Origin: Mesobacillus campisalis
GTDB lineage: Bacteria; Bacillota; Bacilli; Bacillales; Cytobacillaceae
Assembly (NCBI RefSeq): GCF_000986785.1
Contig: NZ_LAYY01000013.1
Span: 62,001 to 126,000, forward strand
DNA length: 64,000 nt
Direction of reading: 5' to 3'
Shown here piece by piece: positions 1-9,782 of this stretch. Position 1 is the first letter of the stretch. Each line of letters begins with the position of its first letter. The translations under genes were made by a program, and so were the position numbers. The notes beneath the pieces were generated by a model that worked only from the letters and a program-made list of their open reading frames with translations, had not been told where the DNA came from and ran no database searches.

Positions 1-249
1 CTTTTAGGAATTTTATTTATGGCTGGGGCGGTTCTCTTTCAGCTTGTTACCCTGCCTGTGGAATTCAATGCCTCCAACCGGGCGATGGAACAGGTGGTCA
101 GTGCGGGCATTATCCGCAATGACGAGGAGCGCGAGACCAGAAAGGTGCTAAACGCCGCAGCACTTACTTATGTTGCCGCCGCAGCTGTTGCCGTCCTTGA
201 ACTGTTGAGGCTGGTCATGATTTATACTGGGATGACTAGGGAAGAATAG
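1..249 (+). CDS. yugP: YugP-type zinc metallopeptidase, C-terminal part
   Basis: The open frame runs in from the left edge, so only the last 82 residues are present. They contain a membrane segment and the family's LVTLPVEFNAS stretch, followed by VLNAAALTYVAAA and a final hydrophobic helix ending in MIYTG. This closely resembles the C-terminus of B. subtilis YugP, a membrane-bound neutral zinc protease of about 225 aa; the HExxH site would lie upstream of the window. A strong terminator follows. The physiological substrate of the family is not known to me. Confidence 0.85.
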   Translation, partial: LLGILFMAGAVLFQLVTLPVEFNASNRAMEQVVSAGIIRNDEERETRKVLNAAALTYVAAAAVAVLELLRLVMIYTGMTREE

Positions 250-277
250 AAGGAAGTTGTTCTTTTATAAAAAAGTA

Positions 278-310
278 AAACTCGCCAATGCTATTGGCGA
301 GTTTCTTTAT
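278..310 (+). terminator. Terminator after yugP-like gene
   Basis: A 12-bp perfect stem (AAACTCGCCAAT / ATTGGCGAGTTT) with a 3-base loop is followed by a short T-rich tail. It ends the transcript coming in from the left. Confidence 0.8.
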
Positions 311-560
311 ATTAAAAAAGATATCTTGCTTCAATATAGCAATCAGCCAATTGAAGATAAGCGGAGATTTTTCCGTTATATTCAAAATGACCCACGTTTC
401 GGTGTATTTAAGGGGAGGTTGTCCGGTTAGGTAAAGCAAAATCTCCTATTTTCGTGATTTTCGAGGGAATAGGCGGAATCTCTCCGTCTATTTAAGCCTT
501 TTTTAATAATTATTTACTAATAAGAGAAGTTTCTCCGTCTATTTATCAGGTCAGGTGCCT
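305..560. repeat. Intergenic region with short repeated motifs
   Basis: About 380 bases between the yugP-like gene and ypjC hold no supportable gene. The 14-mer TCTCCGTCTATTTA occurs at 481-494 and again at 532-545, and related CGGA...TCCG hairpin-forming units lie at about 351-376 and 472-488. The composition resembles intergenic repeats I associate with Bacillus genomes, but copy number cannot be judged from one window. Confidence 0.4.
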
Positions 561-630
561 AACTTGTTCCAACAACTGATAAGTGCGGACACGCTTGATT
601 CCAGACCCGGGGATTCCAGCGCTTTTCTGA

Positions 631-1503
631 TTATCTTTCAATTGGCCGCTTGTTTTCATCCAGGGTGAACCCTTCGCCCAAGACATCGTGAACGACGGTC
701 ACCGATACAAACGCGTGGGGGTCGACGGAATTGATAACACTTTTCAACCGGACAATTTCATTTTTGGCTACTACACAATAAAGGACATTACGCTCCTGTT
801 TGGTGAAAGACCCCATTCCTTTTAAAATGGTTGCTCCCCGGTCCATTTCCTTCAGGATTTTTTCGGCAATGGCTTCGTTTTTGTCAGAGATAATCATTGC
901 TCCCCGGGCCGCGTACGCACCTTCTTGCATGAAATCAATCACCCGTGCTCCAATAAACACAACGACGAGGGTATACATTGCCTCACGGTAATCCAAATAG
1001 GTAATCAGGGAAAGGGCAATGACGCAAAAATCAAACATGAACATGGTGCGTCCCATTGTCCAGCCAAAATATTTTTGAGCCAGCCGGGCAATGATGTCCA
1101 CACCTCCTGTCGTACCGCCAAACCTGAAGATAATCCCCAGCCCGATTCCAATAAAGGCGCCGGCAAATAAGGCGGCTAAAAAGAGGTCTTCGTATAGGGG
1201 CATCTCAATCTGGTATTTTTGGAAAACGGCCAAAAAAAGCGACACGCCAAGAGTTCCGATAATGGTATATAAAAACACGCTTCTTCCCAGCAGCTTCCAG
1301 CCAATAAAGAAAAGCGGAATATTCAATATCAGATTTGTAATGGCAGGATTCCAGTTGAAAACAAAGTAAAGTAAAAGAGTGATGCCTGTAAATCCGCCTT
1401 CGGCAAGATTGTTCTGCATGTTGAAATGGACCAGTCCGAATGAGAAGATTGCTGCCCCTATGAGGATAAAGAAAATGTTTTTAATTTTTAAGTTCAGGAT
1501 CAA
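631..1503 (-). CDS. ypjC: YitT family membrane protein YpjC (DUF161/DUF2179)
   Basis: The 290-aa protein has about five or six hydrophobic helices in residues 1-190, then a soluble DUF2179-type domain with GAYAARGAMIIS and FTKQERNVLYCVV. I chose TTG at 1503: GGGAGG sits about 7 bases upstream, whereas the longer ATG frame at 1530 has no ribosome binding site and would include that GGGAGG. The length then matches B. subtilis YpjC. It faces away from ypjD-dapB. Family members are uncharacterised inner-membrane proteins; transport is suspected but unproven. Confidence 0.85.
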   Translation of the reverse strand: MILNLKIKNIFFILIGAAIFSFGLVHFNMQNNLAEGGFTGITLLLYFVFNWNPAITNLILNIPLFFIGWKLLGRSVFLYTIIGTLGVSLFLAVFQKYQIEMPLYEDLFLAALFAGAFIGIGLGIIFRFGGTTGGVDIIARLAQKYFGWTMGRTMFMFDFCVIALSLITYLDYREAMYTLVVVFIGARVIDFMQEGAYAARGAMIISDKNEAIAEKILKEMDRGATILKGMGSFTKQERNVLYCVVAKNEIVRLKSVINSVDPHAFVSVTVVHDVLGEGFTLDENKRPIER

Positions 1504-1693
1504 AAGCGTTTCCTCCCTGCCTAATTCCATGATTGCAACAATCGCGTTCCATTATATAAAATAACACATATTGGGGCATTCTTTTACAGTATCACCTTTT
1601 TTATCAAAAATATTTGTCAAAACCTGCACTGTAGGCTAACATCAAAAAGAGATGTTTATCCATATTTAAGAATGACCATACGAGGTGTAAGCA

Positions 1694-2029
1694 ATGGACC
1701 ACCGCAAGACCGTTAAAGAACTTCAGGATGAAGTAGATAAGTACATAAGCCAGTTCAAGGAAGGCTATTTCAGCCCGTTGGCGATGCTGGCAAGAATGTC
1801 CGAAGAGCTGGGTGAACTGGCACGGGAAGTCAACCACTCTTACGGAGAGAAACCGAAGAAGTCGGAAGAAAAGGAAAAGGCAATCGAGGAAGAGCTGGGC
1901 GACATGCTTTTTGTCCTTATTTGTTTTGCCAATTCCTTGAATATCGACTTGGAGGAAGCCCATGACCTTGTGATGCGAAAGTTCAACACAAGAGACAAAG
2001 ACCGTTGGACCAGAATCGAAGAACAGTAA
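1694..2029 (+). CDS. ypjD: MazG-like nucleotide pyrophosphohydrolase YpjD
   Basis: This 111-aa all-helical protein has the MazG/dUTPase-like signature: [11 protein letters not shown] around residues 36-46 and [15 protein letters not shown] further on, in which the ExxE and ExxxD acidic residues bind magnesium. The family hydrolyses (d)NTPs to monophosphate plus pyrophosphate, probably as a housecleaning enzyme. A GAGGTG ribosome site precedes the ATG. It is first in the run that continues with dapB 16 bases downstream, as in B. subtilis. Confidence 0.88.
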   Translation: MDHRKTVKELQDEVDKYISQFKEGYFSPLAMLARMSEELGELAREVNHSYGEKPKKSEEKEKAIEEELGDMLFVLICFANSLNIDLEEAHDLVMRKFNTRDKDRWTRIEEQ

Positions 2030-2045
2030 GAGGGAGAGAGGAAAT

Positions 2046-2846
2046 TTGGATAAGGTAAGAATTATTGTGGCTGGCCCCCGGGGCCGCATGGGGCGGGAAG
2101 CCGTGAAGCTGGTACTGGACACGGAAAACTATGAACTGGCCGGCGTGCTGGATTATAAGAATGAGGGAAAGACAGTAGGAGAGCTGGATGGTTTTCCTGC
2201 TTCGGAAGCAAAGATTTATACAGATATCCATCAATGTTTCAAAGAACAGAATCCCGACGTCCTGATAGATTTGACCACACCCGAAGTGGGAATGGAGCAT
2301 ACTGTTACAGCGCTTGAATATGGTGTCCGTCCTGTGGTGGGGACGACAGGGTTCACTAGTGGTGATTTGGACAAGCTGGAGGGTTTATGCAAGCAGACAG
2401 GACTCGGATGCATCATTGCCCCCAATTTTGCTGTAGGCGCGGTCCTGATGATGAAGTTCTCCCAAATGGCCGCCAAATACTTTCAGGATGTTGAAATCAT
2501 TGAGCTTCACCATGACCAAAAGCTTGATGCCCCATCAGGGACTGCTGTGAAAACGGCTGAAATGATTGCTTCTGTCCGGGAGGAGAAAAGACAGGGCCAC
2601 CCTAATGAAAAGGAAACCTTGCCGGGTGCTAGAGGAGCGGACATAGATGGAATGCGCGTCCATTCTGTACGCCTGCCCGGGCTGATTGCGCACCAGCAAG
2701 TATTGTTTGGTTCCGATGGCCAAACCCTGACAATCCGCCACGATTCATATAATCGTGCTTCCTTTATGTCCGGAGTCAAGCTTGCTGTTGACACAGTCGT
2801 CAAGAGCAGCACCCTTGTTTACGGCCTGGAAAATATCATTGAATAG
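2046..2846 (+). CDS. dapB: 4-hydroxy-tetrahydrodipicolinate reductase
   Basis: DapB (266 aa) reduces the DapA product with NAD(P)H on the way to meso-diaminopimelate and lysine, and so feeds peptidoglycan and spore dipicolinate. The N-terminal nucleotide-binding motif GPRGRMGRE and the catalytic/substrate motif [13 protein letters not shown] (about residues 156-168) are intact. The start is TTG at 2046 after an AGAGGGAGAGAGG site. No closer ATG fits the length. Confidence 0.97.
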   Translation: MDKVRIIVAGPRGRMGREAVKLVLDTENYELAGVLDYKNEGKTVGELDGFPASEAKIYTDIHQCFKEQNPDVLIDLTTPEVGMEHTVTALEYGVRPVVGTTGFTSGDLDKLEGLCKQTGLGCIIAPNFAVGAVLMMKFSQMAAKYFQDVEIIELHHDQKLDAPSGTAVKTAEMIASVREEKRQGHPNEKETLPGARGADIDGMRVHSVRLPGLIAHQQVLFGSDGQTLTIRHDSYNRASFMSGVKLAVDTVVKSSTLVYGLENIIE

Positions 2847-2858
2847 GAGTCTTTGAAG

Positions 2859-3269
2859 ATGAATATTGCATTAATCGCTCATGATAAAAAGAAAGATGAT
2901 CTCGTCGGCTTTGTTGTAGCCTACAAGGAAATATACAAACATCATTCCCTTTTTGCGACGGGAACGACCGGAATGAGGCTGATGGAGGCCACCGGGCTTG
3001 ATATTCATCGCTTCCAGTCAGGACCGCTTGGGGGAGACCAGGAGATAGGGGCCATGATTGCCCAGAATAAAATGGACGCAGTCTTCTTCTTCCGCGACCC
3101 GCTTACCGCCCAGCCTCATGAACCGGATGTTACCGCTCTTTTGAGGCTCTGTGATGTGTACTCCGTTCCTCTGGCGACCAATATGGGGACTGCCGAAGTG
3201 CTGATAAAGGGGATTGAGAGAGGCGACCTGGATTGGCGTAATATTGTAAATAAGGACAGTGAGCGGTAA
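2859..3269 (+). CDS. mgsA: Methylglyoxal synthase
   Basis: MgsA (136 aa) converts dihydroxyacetone phosphate to methylglyoxal and phosphate, a bypass relieving phosphosugar stress. The sequence shows [14 protein letters not shown] and [13 protein letters not shown], which hold the phosphate-binding and catalytic Asp residues. The TTG at 2853 is too near the AGGAG (2845-2849). The ATG at 2859 has 9-base spacing and gives the family N-terminus ([12 protein letters not shown]). It sits next to the bacillithiol genes, and bacillithiol helps detoxify methylglyoxal. Confidence 0.96.
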   Translation: MNIALIAHDKKKDDLVGFVVAYKEIYKHHSLFATGTTGMRLMEATGLDIHRFQSGPLGGDQEIGAMIAQNKMDAVFFFRDPLTAQPHEPDVTALLRLCDVYSVPLATNMGTAEVLIKGIERGDLDWRNIVNKDSER

Positions 3270-3980
3270 ATGGAGAGAGTGAAGCTGGATATTCTTGCGT
3301 TTGGAGCTCATGCCGATGATGTTGAAATCGGCATGGGTGGAACGCTTGCCAAGTATGCAAGTGCCGGCAGGCTGGTCGGAATCTGCGATTTGACAAGGGC
3401 GGAACTGTCGTCCAACGGCACCGTCGAACGGAGAGTGCAGGAGTCGAAGAAAGCGGCGGATATTTTAGGAGCTTCATGGAGAGGCACATTGGATTTGCCC
3501 GATCGCGGCCTGATGATGAAAGACGAATACATAAGAAAAATTGCCGGTATCATTCGCTTTTATCGTCCGGAACTGGTGTTTGCCCCATATTTCAAAGACC
3601 GCCATCCGGACCATGGGAACTGTGCCCAGCTGGTCAAAGAGGCGGTTTTTTCTGCCGGCATCCAAAAGTTTGATACGGCCGGCGGTCTTCTTCCGCATCG
3701 CCCCAGGAATGTATATTTTTATATGATCAATGGTTTTCACTCGCCAGACTTCATTATAGATATCAGCAATTATATGAAAGTGAAAATAAATTCCCTTGAA
3801 GCCTATGAAAGCCAGTTTTCCAAAACGGACGAGAGCTACGATACCCCGCTCGTAAATGGTTATATAGAGAGTGTGGAAGCAAGGGAAAGGCTGTTTGGAA
3901 AGGCTGCAGGTGTAAGTTATGCGGAAGGGTTCATGGCAGATGGCCCCATCTTAATCAATGACTTGTTAGGAGAACCATGA
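3270..3980 (+). CDS. bshB1: Bacillithiol biosynthesis deacetylase BshB1
   Basis: This 236-aa PIG-L/LmbE-type zinc hydrolase removes acetate from N-acetylglucosaminyl-malate, the second step of bacillithiol synthesis. The zinc motif AHADDVE is at about residues 13-19, and DRHPDHGNC carries another metal ligand. The ATG directly abuts the mgsA stop codon, and the stop overlaps the bshA start (ATGA), implying translational coupling. The first ATG has a weak ribosome site, and a GTG at 3279 is an alternative. Confidence 0.93.
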   Translation: MERVKLDILAFGAHADDVEIGMGGTLAKYASAGRLVGICDLTRAELSSNGTVERRVQESKKAADILGASWRGTLDLPDRGLMMKDEYIRKIAGIIRFYRPELVFAPYFKDRHPDHGNCAQLVKEAVFSAGIQKFDTAGGLLPHRPRNVYFYMINGFHSPDFIIDISNYMKVKINSLEAYESQFSKTDESYDTPLVNGYIESVEARERLFGKAAGVSYAEGFMADGPILINDLLGEP

Positions 3981-5116
3981 TGACTAAACTAAAAATCGGC
4001 ATTACCTGTTATCCGACGGTGGGCGGTTCCGGTATTGTCGCGACCGAACTTGGCAAGCTATTGGCCGAAAAGGGGCATGAAATCCATTTCATTACCTCGA
4101 GTCTGCCTTTCCGCCTGAACAGGATGTATCATAATATTTATTACCACCAGGTAGAGGTCAACCAATACTCCGTATTTCAGTATTCGCCTTATGATATTGC
4201 TCTAGCCAGCAAGATCGCGGAAGTGGCTGTGCGGGAAAACCTGGATCTTCTCCATGTTCATTATGCGATCCCCCATGCTGTATGTGCCATACTCGCAAGG
4301 GAGATGAGCGGCCGGGATTTGAAAATCGTTACCACTCTGCATGGCACGGATATCACAGTGCTTGGATACGACTCATCCCTCAGTGATGCGATCCGCTTCG
4401 GAATCGAGAAGTCCGATGCGGTTACGGCGGTTTCAAATGCTTTGGTTGCCCAAACATACGATGTGATCAATCCTGATAAGAAAATACATTGTGTACATAA
4501 TTTTATCGATCAGCGTGTCTATCAATCCCAAAAGAGCAGCCTTCGCGAAGAATATAAAATCCCTCCAGGAGACAAGGTAATCATCCATGTTTCCAATTTC
4601 CGGCCAGTCAAGAGGGTGCCCGATGTTGTCAGGGTTTTTGCAAAAGTGGCATCCAGGATGCCTGCAAAGCTGATATTGGTAGGGGACGGGCCTGAAATGA
4701 AAGTGGTGGCAAATTTAGTTAATAGACTGGGGATAAAGGACAAGGTTCTTTTTTTAGGGAAACAGGAGAATCTCGCCGAGCTGTATTCCATTAGTGATTT
4801 GATGCTGCTTCTTTCCGAAAAAGAAAGCTTTGGGCTTGCCGCCCTTGAGGCAATGTCATGCGGTGTGCCTTGCATTGGAACGGATATTGGCGGCATTCCG
4901 GAGGTGATCACGGACGGGGAGGACGGCTTCATCTGTGCCCTTGGCGATATTGACGACATGGCAGCAAAGGCATTAAACCTTTTAACAGAGCAAAATCAGT
5001 ATGATAAATTCTCCCGAAATGCGGTAGAGACAGCAAGAGAAAAATTCAGTGCCGAGAAAATCGTGAGGGAGTATGAAGATGTCTATGCAGAGGTTCTCGG
5101 GCAGGTGGCAAGATAA
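3977..5116 (+). CDS. bshA: N-acetyl-alpha-D-glucosaminyl L-malate synthase
   Basis: BshA (379 aa) is a GT-B glycosyltransferase joining GlcNAc from UDP-GlcNAc to L-malate, the first step of bacillithiol synthesis. It has the N-terminal [11 protein letters not shown] acceptor loop and the C-terminal nucleotide-sugar region [20 protein letters not shown]. An AGGAGAA site precedes the ATG at 3977, which overlaps the bshB1 stop. Together with bshB1, this says the organism uses bacillithiol as its low-molecular-weight thiol. Confidence 0.95.
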   Translation: MMTKLKIGITCYPTVGGSGIVATELGKLLAEKGHEIHFITSSLPFRLNRMYHNIYYHQVEVNQYSVFQYSPYDIALASKIAEVAVRENLDLLHVHYAIPHAVCAILAREMSGRDLKIVTTLHGTDITVLGYDSSLSDAIRFGIEKSDAVTAVSNALVAQTYDVINPDKKIHCVHNFIDQRVYQSQKSSLREEYKIPPGDKVIIHVSNFRPVKRVPDVVRVFAKVASRMPAKLILVGDGPEMKVVANLVNRLGIKDKVLFLGKQENLAELYSISDLMLLLSEKESFGLAALEAMSCGVPCIGTDIGGIPEVITDGEDGFICALGDIDDMAAKALNLLTEQNQYDKFSRNAVETAREKFSAEKIVREYEDVYAEVLGQVAR

Positions 5117-6324
5117 TGCAGCAGCCATTCCTAAAAGCTGTTCCAATACTGGAAATGATTGAGGAAAAGGGTTTTGAGGCCTATTTTGTAGGCGGCTCGG
5201 TAAGGGATTTCCTGCTTGGCAGGGAAATTGCCGATGTTGACATCGCCACTTCAGCCCTCCCTGGGGAACTGAAGACCATTTTTCCACATACGGCTGATAT
5301 TGGCATACAGCATGGGACCATACTTGTCATCTTTAATGGTACTCCTTATGAAATTACAACCTTCAGGACCGAATCAGGATACACTGATTACCGCAGGCCA
5401 GACACCGTGGAATTTGTCCGTTCCTTGACAGAGGATCTTCAGCGTCGCGATTTTACCATGAATGCCATCGCGATGGACAAAGCTGGCAGACTAATAGATC
5501 CTTTCCACGGGCAGTCCGCCATCAGTAAAAAAGAAATTGTCACAGTTGGACCACCTGAGGAGAGGTTTGGGGAGGATGCTCTAAGAATCATGAGAGCCGT
5601 CCGTTTTGTGGGCCAGTTAGGATTTGTCATCGAACCAGGCACACTTGCAGCCATCAGCAAGCTTGCTCCTTTGCTTGACAACATTGCCGTTGAACGGAAA
5701 TTGGCGGAATTCGAGAAACTGATCTCAGGTACATATCGCTCCGAAGCTTTGGCCCTAATGGGGGAAACGGGCATCAGCAACTGGCTGCCAGGACTGGATG
5801 GACAGGAAAGCAAATTATTGAAGCTGGCAGGCTGCAGACTTGGCCACCTTTCAACAGAAGAGATGTGGGTCCTCCTGACACATGTATTGGAGCTGGATGT
5901 TAAAACCGCAGAGCCCTTTCTGAGGAAATGGAAGCTTCCAGGGAAAAAAATACGTGTGTGCCTTAAAGTATTGCACTGGCTTCATTACCGCTTGAATAAC
6001 AGCTGGACCCCACAAATGGCCTACCTGTCAGGAAAGGCAAACATGCTATCTGCAGAAAAAGTTTACAACACCCTGTCCGGCAGCGGTCCCGCGCCAATGG
6101 AAGACTTGGAGGAAATGTTTGAGCAACTCCCGATAAAGGAACGAGCGGAGCTGAGTGTGGCTGGGAAGGACCTGATCGAATGGTTTGGAAAGGGGCCAGG
6201 CCCCTGGATAAAAGATGTCCTGAATGAGACAGAGGAAGCTGTGGTAGCGGGCAGGATTGCCAATAAGAAGGCTGATATAAGGGAGTGGCTGGTACAGTGC
6301 AAACAGAACTTAGGAAAAGATTAA
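5116..6324 (+). CDS. cca: CCA-adding tRNA nucleotidyltransferase
   Basis: Cca (402 aa) adds or repairs the 3'-CCA of tRNAs. The head domain shows GGSVRDFLLGREIADVDIATSA, a class II nucleotidyltransferase signature with the two metal-binding Asp residues, followed by the RRDFTMNAIA and EDALRIMRAVRF motifs that select the base. The A of its ATG is the last base of the bshA stop, and its 3' end overlaps birA. Its position between bshA and birA is the usual Bacillus arrangement. Confidence 0.95.
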   Translation: MQQPFLKAVPILEMIEEKGFEAYFVGGSVRDFLLGREIADVDIATSALPGELKTIFPHTADIGIQHGTILVIFNGTPYEITTFRTESGYTDYRRPDTVEFVRSLTEDLQRRDFTMNAIAMDKAGRLIDPFHGQSAISKKEIVTVGPPEERFGEDALRIMRAVRFVGQLGFVIEPGTLAAISKLAPLLDNIAVERKLAEFEKLISGTYRSEALALMGETGISNWLPGLDGQESKLLKLAGCRLGHLSTEEMWVLLTHVLELDVKTAEPFLRKWKLPGKKIRVCLKVLHWLHYRLNNSWTPQMAYLSGKANMLSAEKVYNTLSGSGPAPMEDLEEMFEQLPIKERAELSVAGKDLIEWFGKGPGPWIKDVLNETEEAVVAGRIANKKADIREWLVQCKQNLGKD

Positions 6325-7280
6325 TAGAGGCATTTACTGAAGCAGGCGATGAATATCTTTCCGGACAGCATCTTGCCGACATAGCAGGCTGTTCCAGGAC
6401 AGCGGTATGGAAACATATTGAGGAACTGCGAAAAGAAGGCTTTGTTTTTGAGGCGGTGAAAAAGAAAGGCTATAAGATTGTCAAGGCGCCGGAAAAAGTG
6501 ACCCCCGACGAAATCGGTTTTGGTTTGAAATCCGAATTTATCGGCCGCCATATCCATTATGAGGAAAAGGTGGAATCCACCCAAAAAATTGCTCATCGCC
6601 TTGCAACAGAGGGAGCGGTGAATGGAACTGTGGTCGTAGCCGACGAGCAGACATCCGGCAGAGGGAGAATGGATAGGAGCTGGCACTCCCCAAAATTTTC
6701 GGGAATCTGGATGAGCATCATCCTAAGACCAAATCTTCCTCCCCATCAGGCTCCTCAACTCACTCTGGTAACGGCGGTCGCTGTTGTTCAGGCCATAGAA
6801 GAAGTCACGGGCCTGAATCCCCAAATTAAATGGCCGAACGATATTTTAATCGATGGCCGCAAGACAACGGGGATTCTGACAGAACTTCAGGCAGATGCTG
6901 ATCGAATACACGCCATTATTATCGGTATAGGAATCAATGTGAACCAATCACAGGAAGATTTTCCCGAAGAGATTGCCCGGATTGCTACTTCGCTGCTCGC
7001 AGCATCAGGGAAGACAGTCTCAAGAGCCTCCCTCATGCAGGAAATCTTTGTCAGGCTTGAGAAACTTTATTTAACGTATTTGAACCATGGATTTCAGCCT
7101 ATCAAACTTTTATGGGAAAGCTATGCCTTGAGCCTTGGCAAAGAGATAATCGCACGGACGGTTGCCGGGGACATTAAAGGAAAAGCACTCGGTATTACTG
7201 ATGAAGGCGTCCTGAAAATCCTTCAGGAAGACGGGGAAGTCCGCCATGTTTATTCAGCTGATATCCATCTTGGTGAATAG
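6297..7280 (+). CDS. birA: Biotin-protein ligase / biotin operon repressor BirA
   Basis: BirA attaches biotin to carboxylases and, as biotinyl-AMP complex, represses biotin genes. Residues 1-60 form the DNA-binding domain with GCSRTAVWKHIEELRKEGF; the ligase domain has the adenylate loop GRGRMDRSW and IKWPNDILIDG. An earlier GTG (6285) is in frame, but the GTG at 6297 gives the family N-terminus (xQTELRKRLIEAF, 327 aa) with GGGAG upstream, so I prefer it. It overlaps the end of cca in another frame. Confidence 0.94.
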   Translation: MQTELRKRLIEAFTEAGDEYLSGQHLADIAGCSRTAVWKHIEELRKEGFVFEAVKKKGYKIVKAPEKVTPDEIGFGLKSEFIGRHIHYEEKVESTQKIAHRLATEGAVNGTVVVADEQTSGRGRMDRSWHSPKFSGIWMSIILRPNLPPHQAPQLTLVTAVAVVQAIEEVTGLNPQIKWPNDILIDGRKTTGILTELQADADRIHAIIIGIGINVNQSQEDFPEEIARIATSLLAASGKTVSRASLMQEIFVRLEKLYLTYLNHGFQPIKLLWESYALSLGKEIIARTVAGDIKGKALGITDEGVLKILQEDGEVRHVYSADIHLGE

Positions 7281-7311
7281 CATAAACGTAGTAGCATAAA
7301 CATGTGAGATT

Positions 7312-7440
7312 TGTTATAATTTTTTTGGGCGGTATCGGAAGAACTGCACCTATGGCTTTTCGGGTTTCAATGAAAAATAGTTCTGCCTAGATCCGTAACT
7401 GGACCGGGACAGAGGGATGAAACAAATGCGTGGGTGAACG
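7312..7440 (+). promoter_or_regulatory. panB promoter and structured leader RNA
   Basis: An extended -10 (TG-T-TATAAT, 7312-7320) sits 30 bases after birA. The leader from about 7327 can fold with AGAACT (7340-7345) pairing AGTTCT (7379-7384), extended by CGGA (7336-7339) with TCCG (7392-7395) around an internal loop. A rho-independent terminator follows before panB. This arrangement fits a cis-regulatory element. A pan motif RNA upstream of pantothenate genes in Firmicutes has been described, but I cannot confirm a match without a covariance search. Confidence 0.6.
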
Positions 7441-7475
7441 GGATCCTTCTGTATATGGAAGGATCCTTTTTGTTT
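7441..7475 (+). terminator. Leader terminator upstream of panB
   Basis: A 9-bp stem (GGATCCTTC / GAAGGATCC) with an 8-base loop is followed by TTTTTGTTTT. It lies between the promoter and the panB start, so it acts either as an attenuator or as a second end for upstream transcripts. Confidence 0.8.
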
Positions 7476-7526
7476 TCCATCACGGTTTTATCTCCTCTCC
7501 TGTAAACAAGGAGGAAGGAATAAAAA

Positions 7527-8363
7527 GTGAAACAGACAACCGATTTTTTAAAAATGAAAGCTGATAGCAGGAAAATTGTCATGGTGACGGCTTATGATTA
7601 CCCTGCTGCAAGGCAGGCAGAGCAGGCAGATGCGGATATGATCCTTGTCGGCGATTCCCTGGGAATGGTAGTGCTTGGGTACGACTCAACCATTCCTGTC
7701 ACAATGGAAGATATGCTCCACCATGCCAAAGCGGTAAAAAGAGGTGCGAAAAATACTTTTATCGTGGTTGATATGCCTTTTATGAGTTACCATCTGTCCA
7801 TCAGGGACACACTGGTGAACGCAACCAGGCTTATCCAGGAGACAGGCGCCCACGCGGTGAAAGTGGAAGGCGGCGATGAAGTTGTCGACCATATAAAGGC
7901 GCTAGTTAAAGGCGGCATTCCTGTTGTCGCCCATCTGGGCCTGACACCTCAATTAGCGGCAGTCCTTGGCGGGTATAAGGTTCAGGGAAAGGATGCGGAA
8001 GCAGCTAAAAAGCTGATGAAAGATGCGCAGGAGTGCCAGAAGGCGGGGGCGTTCGCGCTTGTCCTGGAATGTGTGCCCAAGCAGCTTGCAGCAGAAATCA
8101 CCGGTTCGCTGAACATCCCGACAATCGGAATTGGGGCAGGAGTGCAGACGGACGGCCAAGTCCTTGTCTATCATGACATCCTTACTTATGGTGTCGAGCG
8201 GGTTCCGAAATTCGTAAAGCAATACGCCAATATAAATGAGGGTATCTCCAATGCTCTCGCGGATTATGCCTTTGAGGTCCGGAATGGGCTGTTTCCTGAA
8301 GAAAAGCATAGCTTCAACATGAAAGAGGAAGAATTGGCAGCCCTTTACGGAGGAAGAGCATGA
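7527..8363 (+). CDS. panB: 3-methyl-2-oxobutanoate hydroxymethyltransferase
   Basis: PanB (278 aa) makes ketopantoate from 2-oxoisovalerate and methylene-tetrahydrofolate, the first committed step to pantothenate and CoA. This TIM-barrel enzyme shows [26 protein letters not shown] and [14 protein letters not shown], which carry metal and substrate contacts. The start is GTG at 7527 after an AAGGAGGAAGG site. Its stop overlaps the panC ATG (ATGA). Confidence 0.97.
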   Translation: MKQTTDFLKMKADSRKIVMVTAYDYPAARQAEQADADMILVGDSLGMVVLGYDSTIPVTMEDMLHHAKAVKRGAKNTFIVVDMPFMSYHLSIRDTLVNATRLIQETGAHAVKVEGGDEVVDHIKALVKGGIPVVAHLGLTPQLAAVLGGYKVQGKDAEAAKKLMKDAQECQKAGAFALVLECVPKQLAAEITGSLNIPTIGIGAGVQTDGQVLVYHDILTYGVERVPKFVKQYANINEGISNALADYAFEVRNGLFPEEKHSFNMKEEELAALYGGRA

Positions 8364-9217
8364 GGGTTATCACTACCATAAAGGAAATGCAGGGACTGGC
8401 AAGAACATTTCGGCTGGAGGGTAGGTCGATTGGCTTTGTCCCGACAATGGGCTATTTGCATGAAGGGCATATGGCCCTTATGGAAAAAGCCAGAAACGAA
8501 AATGACATCGTCGTACTGAGCATCTTTGTGAATCCTCTCCAATTTGGGGAAGGGGAAGATCTGGATGCCTATCCGCGGGATTTTGAGCATGATCGGAAAG
8601 CGGCTGAAAGTAAAGGCGTTGATTGTGTTTTTTATCCCTCGCCCGAGGAAATGTATCCCTCGGATTCTACTGTCAAGGTCACTGTGCAGGATAGAACGGA
8701 TGTGTTATGCGGCCGTTCCCGCCCCGGCCATTTTGATGGAGTCGCAACAGTACTAACTAAATTGTTCAATATCATCATGCCTGACAGGGCATATTTTGGA
8801 CTGAAGGATGCACAGCAAGTGGCCGTGGTCGAGGGCTTGGTTGCCGACCTGAACATTCCGGTCGAACTTGTGCCTGTCCCTACCATCCGGGAGGGAGATG
8901 GATTGGCGAAAAGCTCCAGGAATGTGTACCTTTCTCCCTCGGAAAGGAATCAGGCAAAGGAATTATTCCGCAGCCTTCAGCTGGCTAAGGAATACATCGA
9001 GAACGGTGAAAGAAACCCCCGGGAGATTATCACTTTGATGGAGGATTGGCTGCGGACACACACCGATGCCGCGATTGATTATGTCAGCATATATTCGTAT
9101 CCTCAGCTTAAGCCCGTCGGTGCCCTTTCCGGCAAGGTGATTGTTGCGCTTGCTGTGAAATTCTCCAAAGCACGCCTTATAGACAACCTTATACTTGAAA
9201 TTGAGACTAGGGGGTAA
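8360..9217 (+). CDS. panC: Pantothenate synthetase
   Basis: PanC (285 aa) condenses pantoate and beta-alanine using ATP. It is a cytidylyltransferase-superfamily enzyme with the HIGH-type motif in [11 protein letters not shown] (about residues 29-39) and the KSSRN (KMSKS-like) loop. It overlaps panB by four bases and is followed by panD after six, so the three genes are clearly one operon. Confidence 0.97.
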   Translation: MRVITTIKEMQGLARTFRLEGRSIGFVPTMGYLHEGHMALMEKARNENDIVVLSIFVNPLQFGEGEDLDAYPRDFEHDRKAAESKGVDCVFYPSPEEMYPSDSTVKVTVQDRTDVLCGRSRPGHFDGVATVLTKLFNIIMPDRAYFGLKDAQQVAVVEGLVADLNIPVELVPVPTIREGDGLAKSSRNVYLSPSERNQAKELFRSLQLAKEYIENGERNPREIITLMEDWLRTHTDAAIDYVSIYSYPQLKPVGALSGKVIVALAVKFSKARLIDNLILEIETRG

Positions 9218-9223
9218 TAATCA

Positions 9224-9607
9224 ATGTTTCGCACGATGATGAATGCAAAAATCCACCGCGCAAGGGTGACAGAGGCCAATTTGAATTACGTCGGCAGCAT
9301 CACGATTGATACAAATATTTTGGATGCTGTAGGGCTTGTGGCTAATGAAAAAGTTCAAATTGTCAATAATAATAATGGAGCCCGCTTTGAAACCTACATC
9401 ATTCCTGGTGAAAGAGGAAGCGGCGTTGTATGCCTGAATGGTGCAGCTGCCCGCCTTGTCCAGGAAGGAGATGTGGTCATTATCATCTCTTATGCACTTG
9501 TACCGGAAGAAAAAGTTCCATATCACCAGCCTAAAGTAGCGATTATGGATGAGGACAACCAGATTGTCGAAATGCTTCACGCCGAGCCTGAAAGGACGGT
9601 TCTCTAA
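9224..9607 (+). CDS. panD: Aspartate 1-decarboxylase
   Basis: PanD (127 aa) makes beta-alanine from aspartate. It is produced as a proenzyme that cleaves itself between Gly24 and Ser25, creating a pyruvoyl cofactor; the YVGSITID site is present. Length and sequence are typical. It completes panBCD, and a terminator starts within its stop region. Confidence 0.97.
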   Translation: MFRTMMNAKIHRARVTEANLNYVGSITIDTNILDAVGLVANEKVQIVNNNNGARFETYIIPGERGSGVVCLNGAAARLVQEGDVVIIISYALVPEEKVPYHQPKVAIMDEDNQIVEMLHAEPERTVL

Positions 9608-9636
9608 GCTTCCGCATTTGCCGGAAGCTTTTTCTT
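9606..9636 (+). terminator. Terminator after panBCD
   Basis: A 9-bp perfect stem (AAGCTTCCG / CGGAAGCTT) with a 7-base loop runs into a T tract. It separates panD from dinG. Confidence 0.85.
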
Positions 9637-9719
9637 AAATCTTTTAATTCCGGTAGTTTGCCATTTCCCTTCATGGAGTAAATCATACGCAGAATTTTCA
9701 ACTCGATGTTAGATTGAAA

Positions 9720-9747
9720 TTGCTTTTTTCTTTCCTGATTTTATGAT
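9720..9747 (+). promoter_or_regulatory. Possible sigma-A promoter of dinG
   Basis: TTGCTT (9720-9725) and TATGAT (9742-9747) are 16 bases apart, about 35 bases before the dinG start. No CGAAC-type LexA box is visible here, so damage induction is not suggested. Confidence 0.45.
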
Positions 9748-9782
9748 ACCGTTGAATGACTGAATACCTGAGGTGTACAATA

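Noticed and set aside
236-439. 67-aa reverse frame after the yugP-like gene
   Set aside because: It covers the yugP terminator and the repeat-like gap and has no ribosome site.
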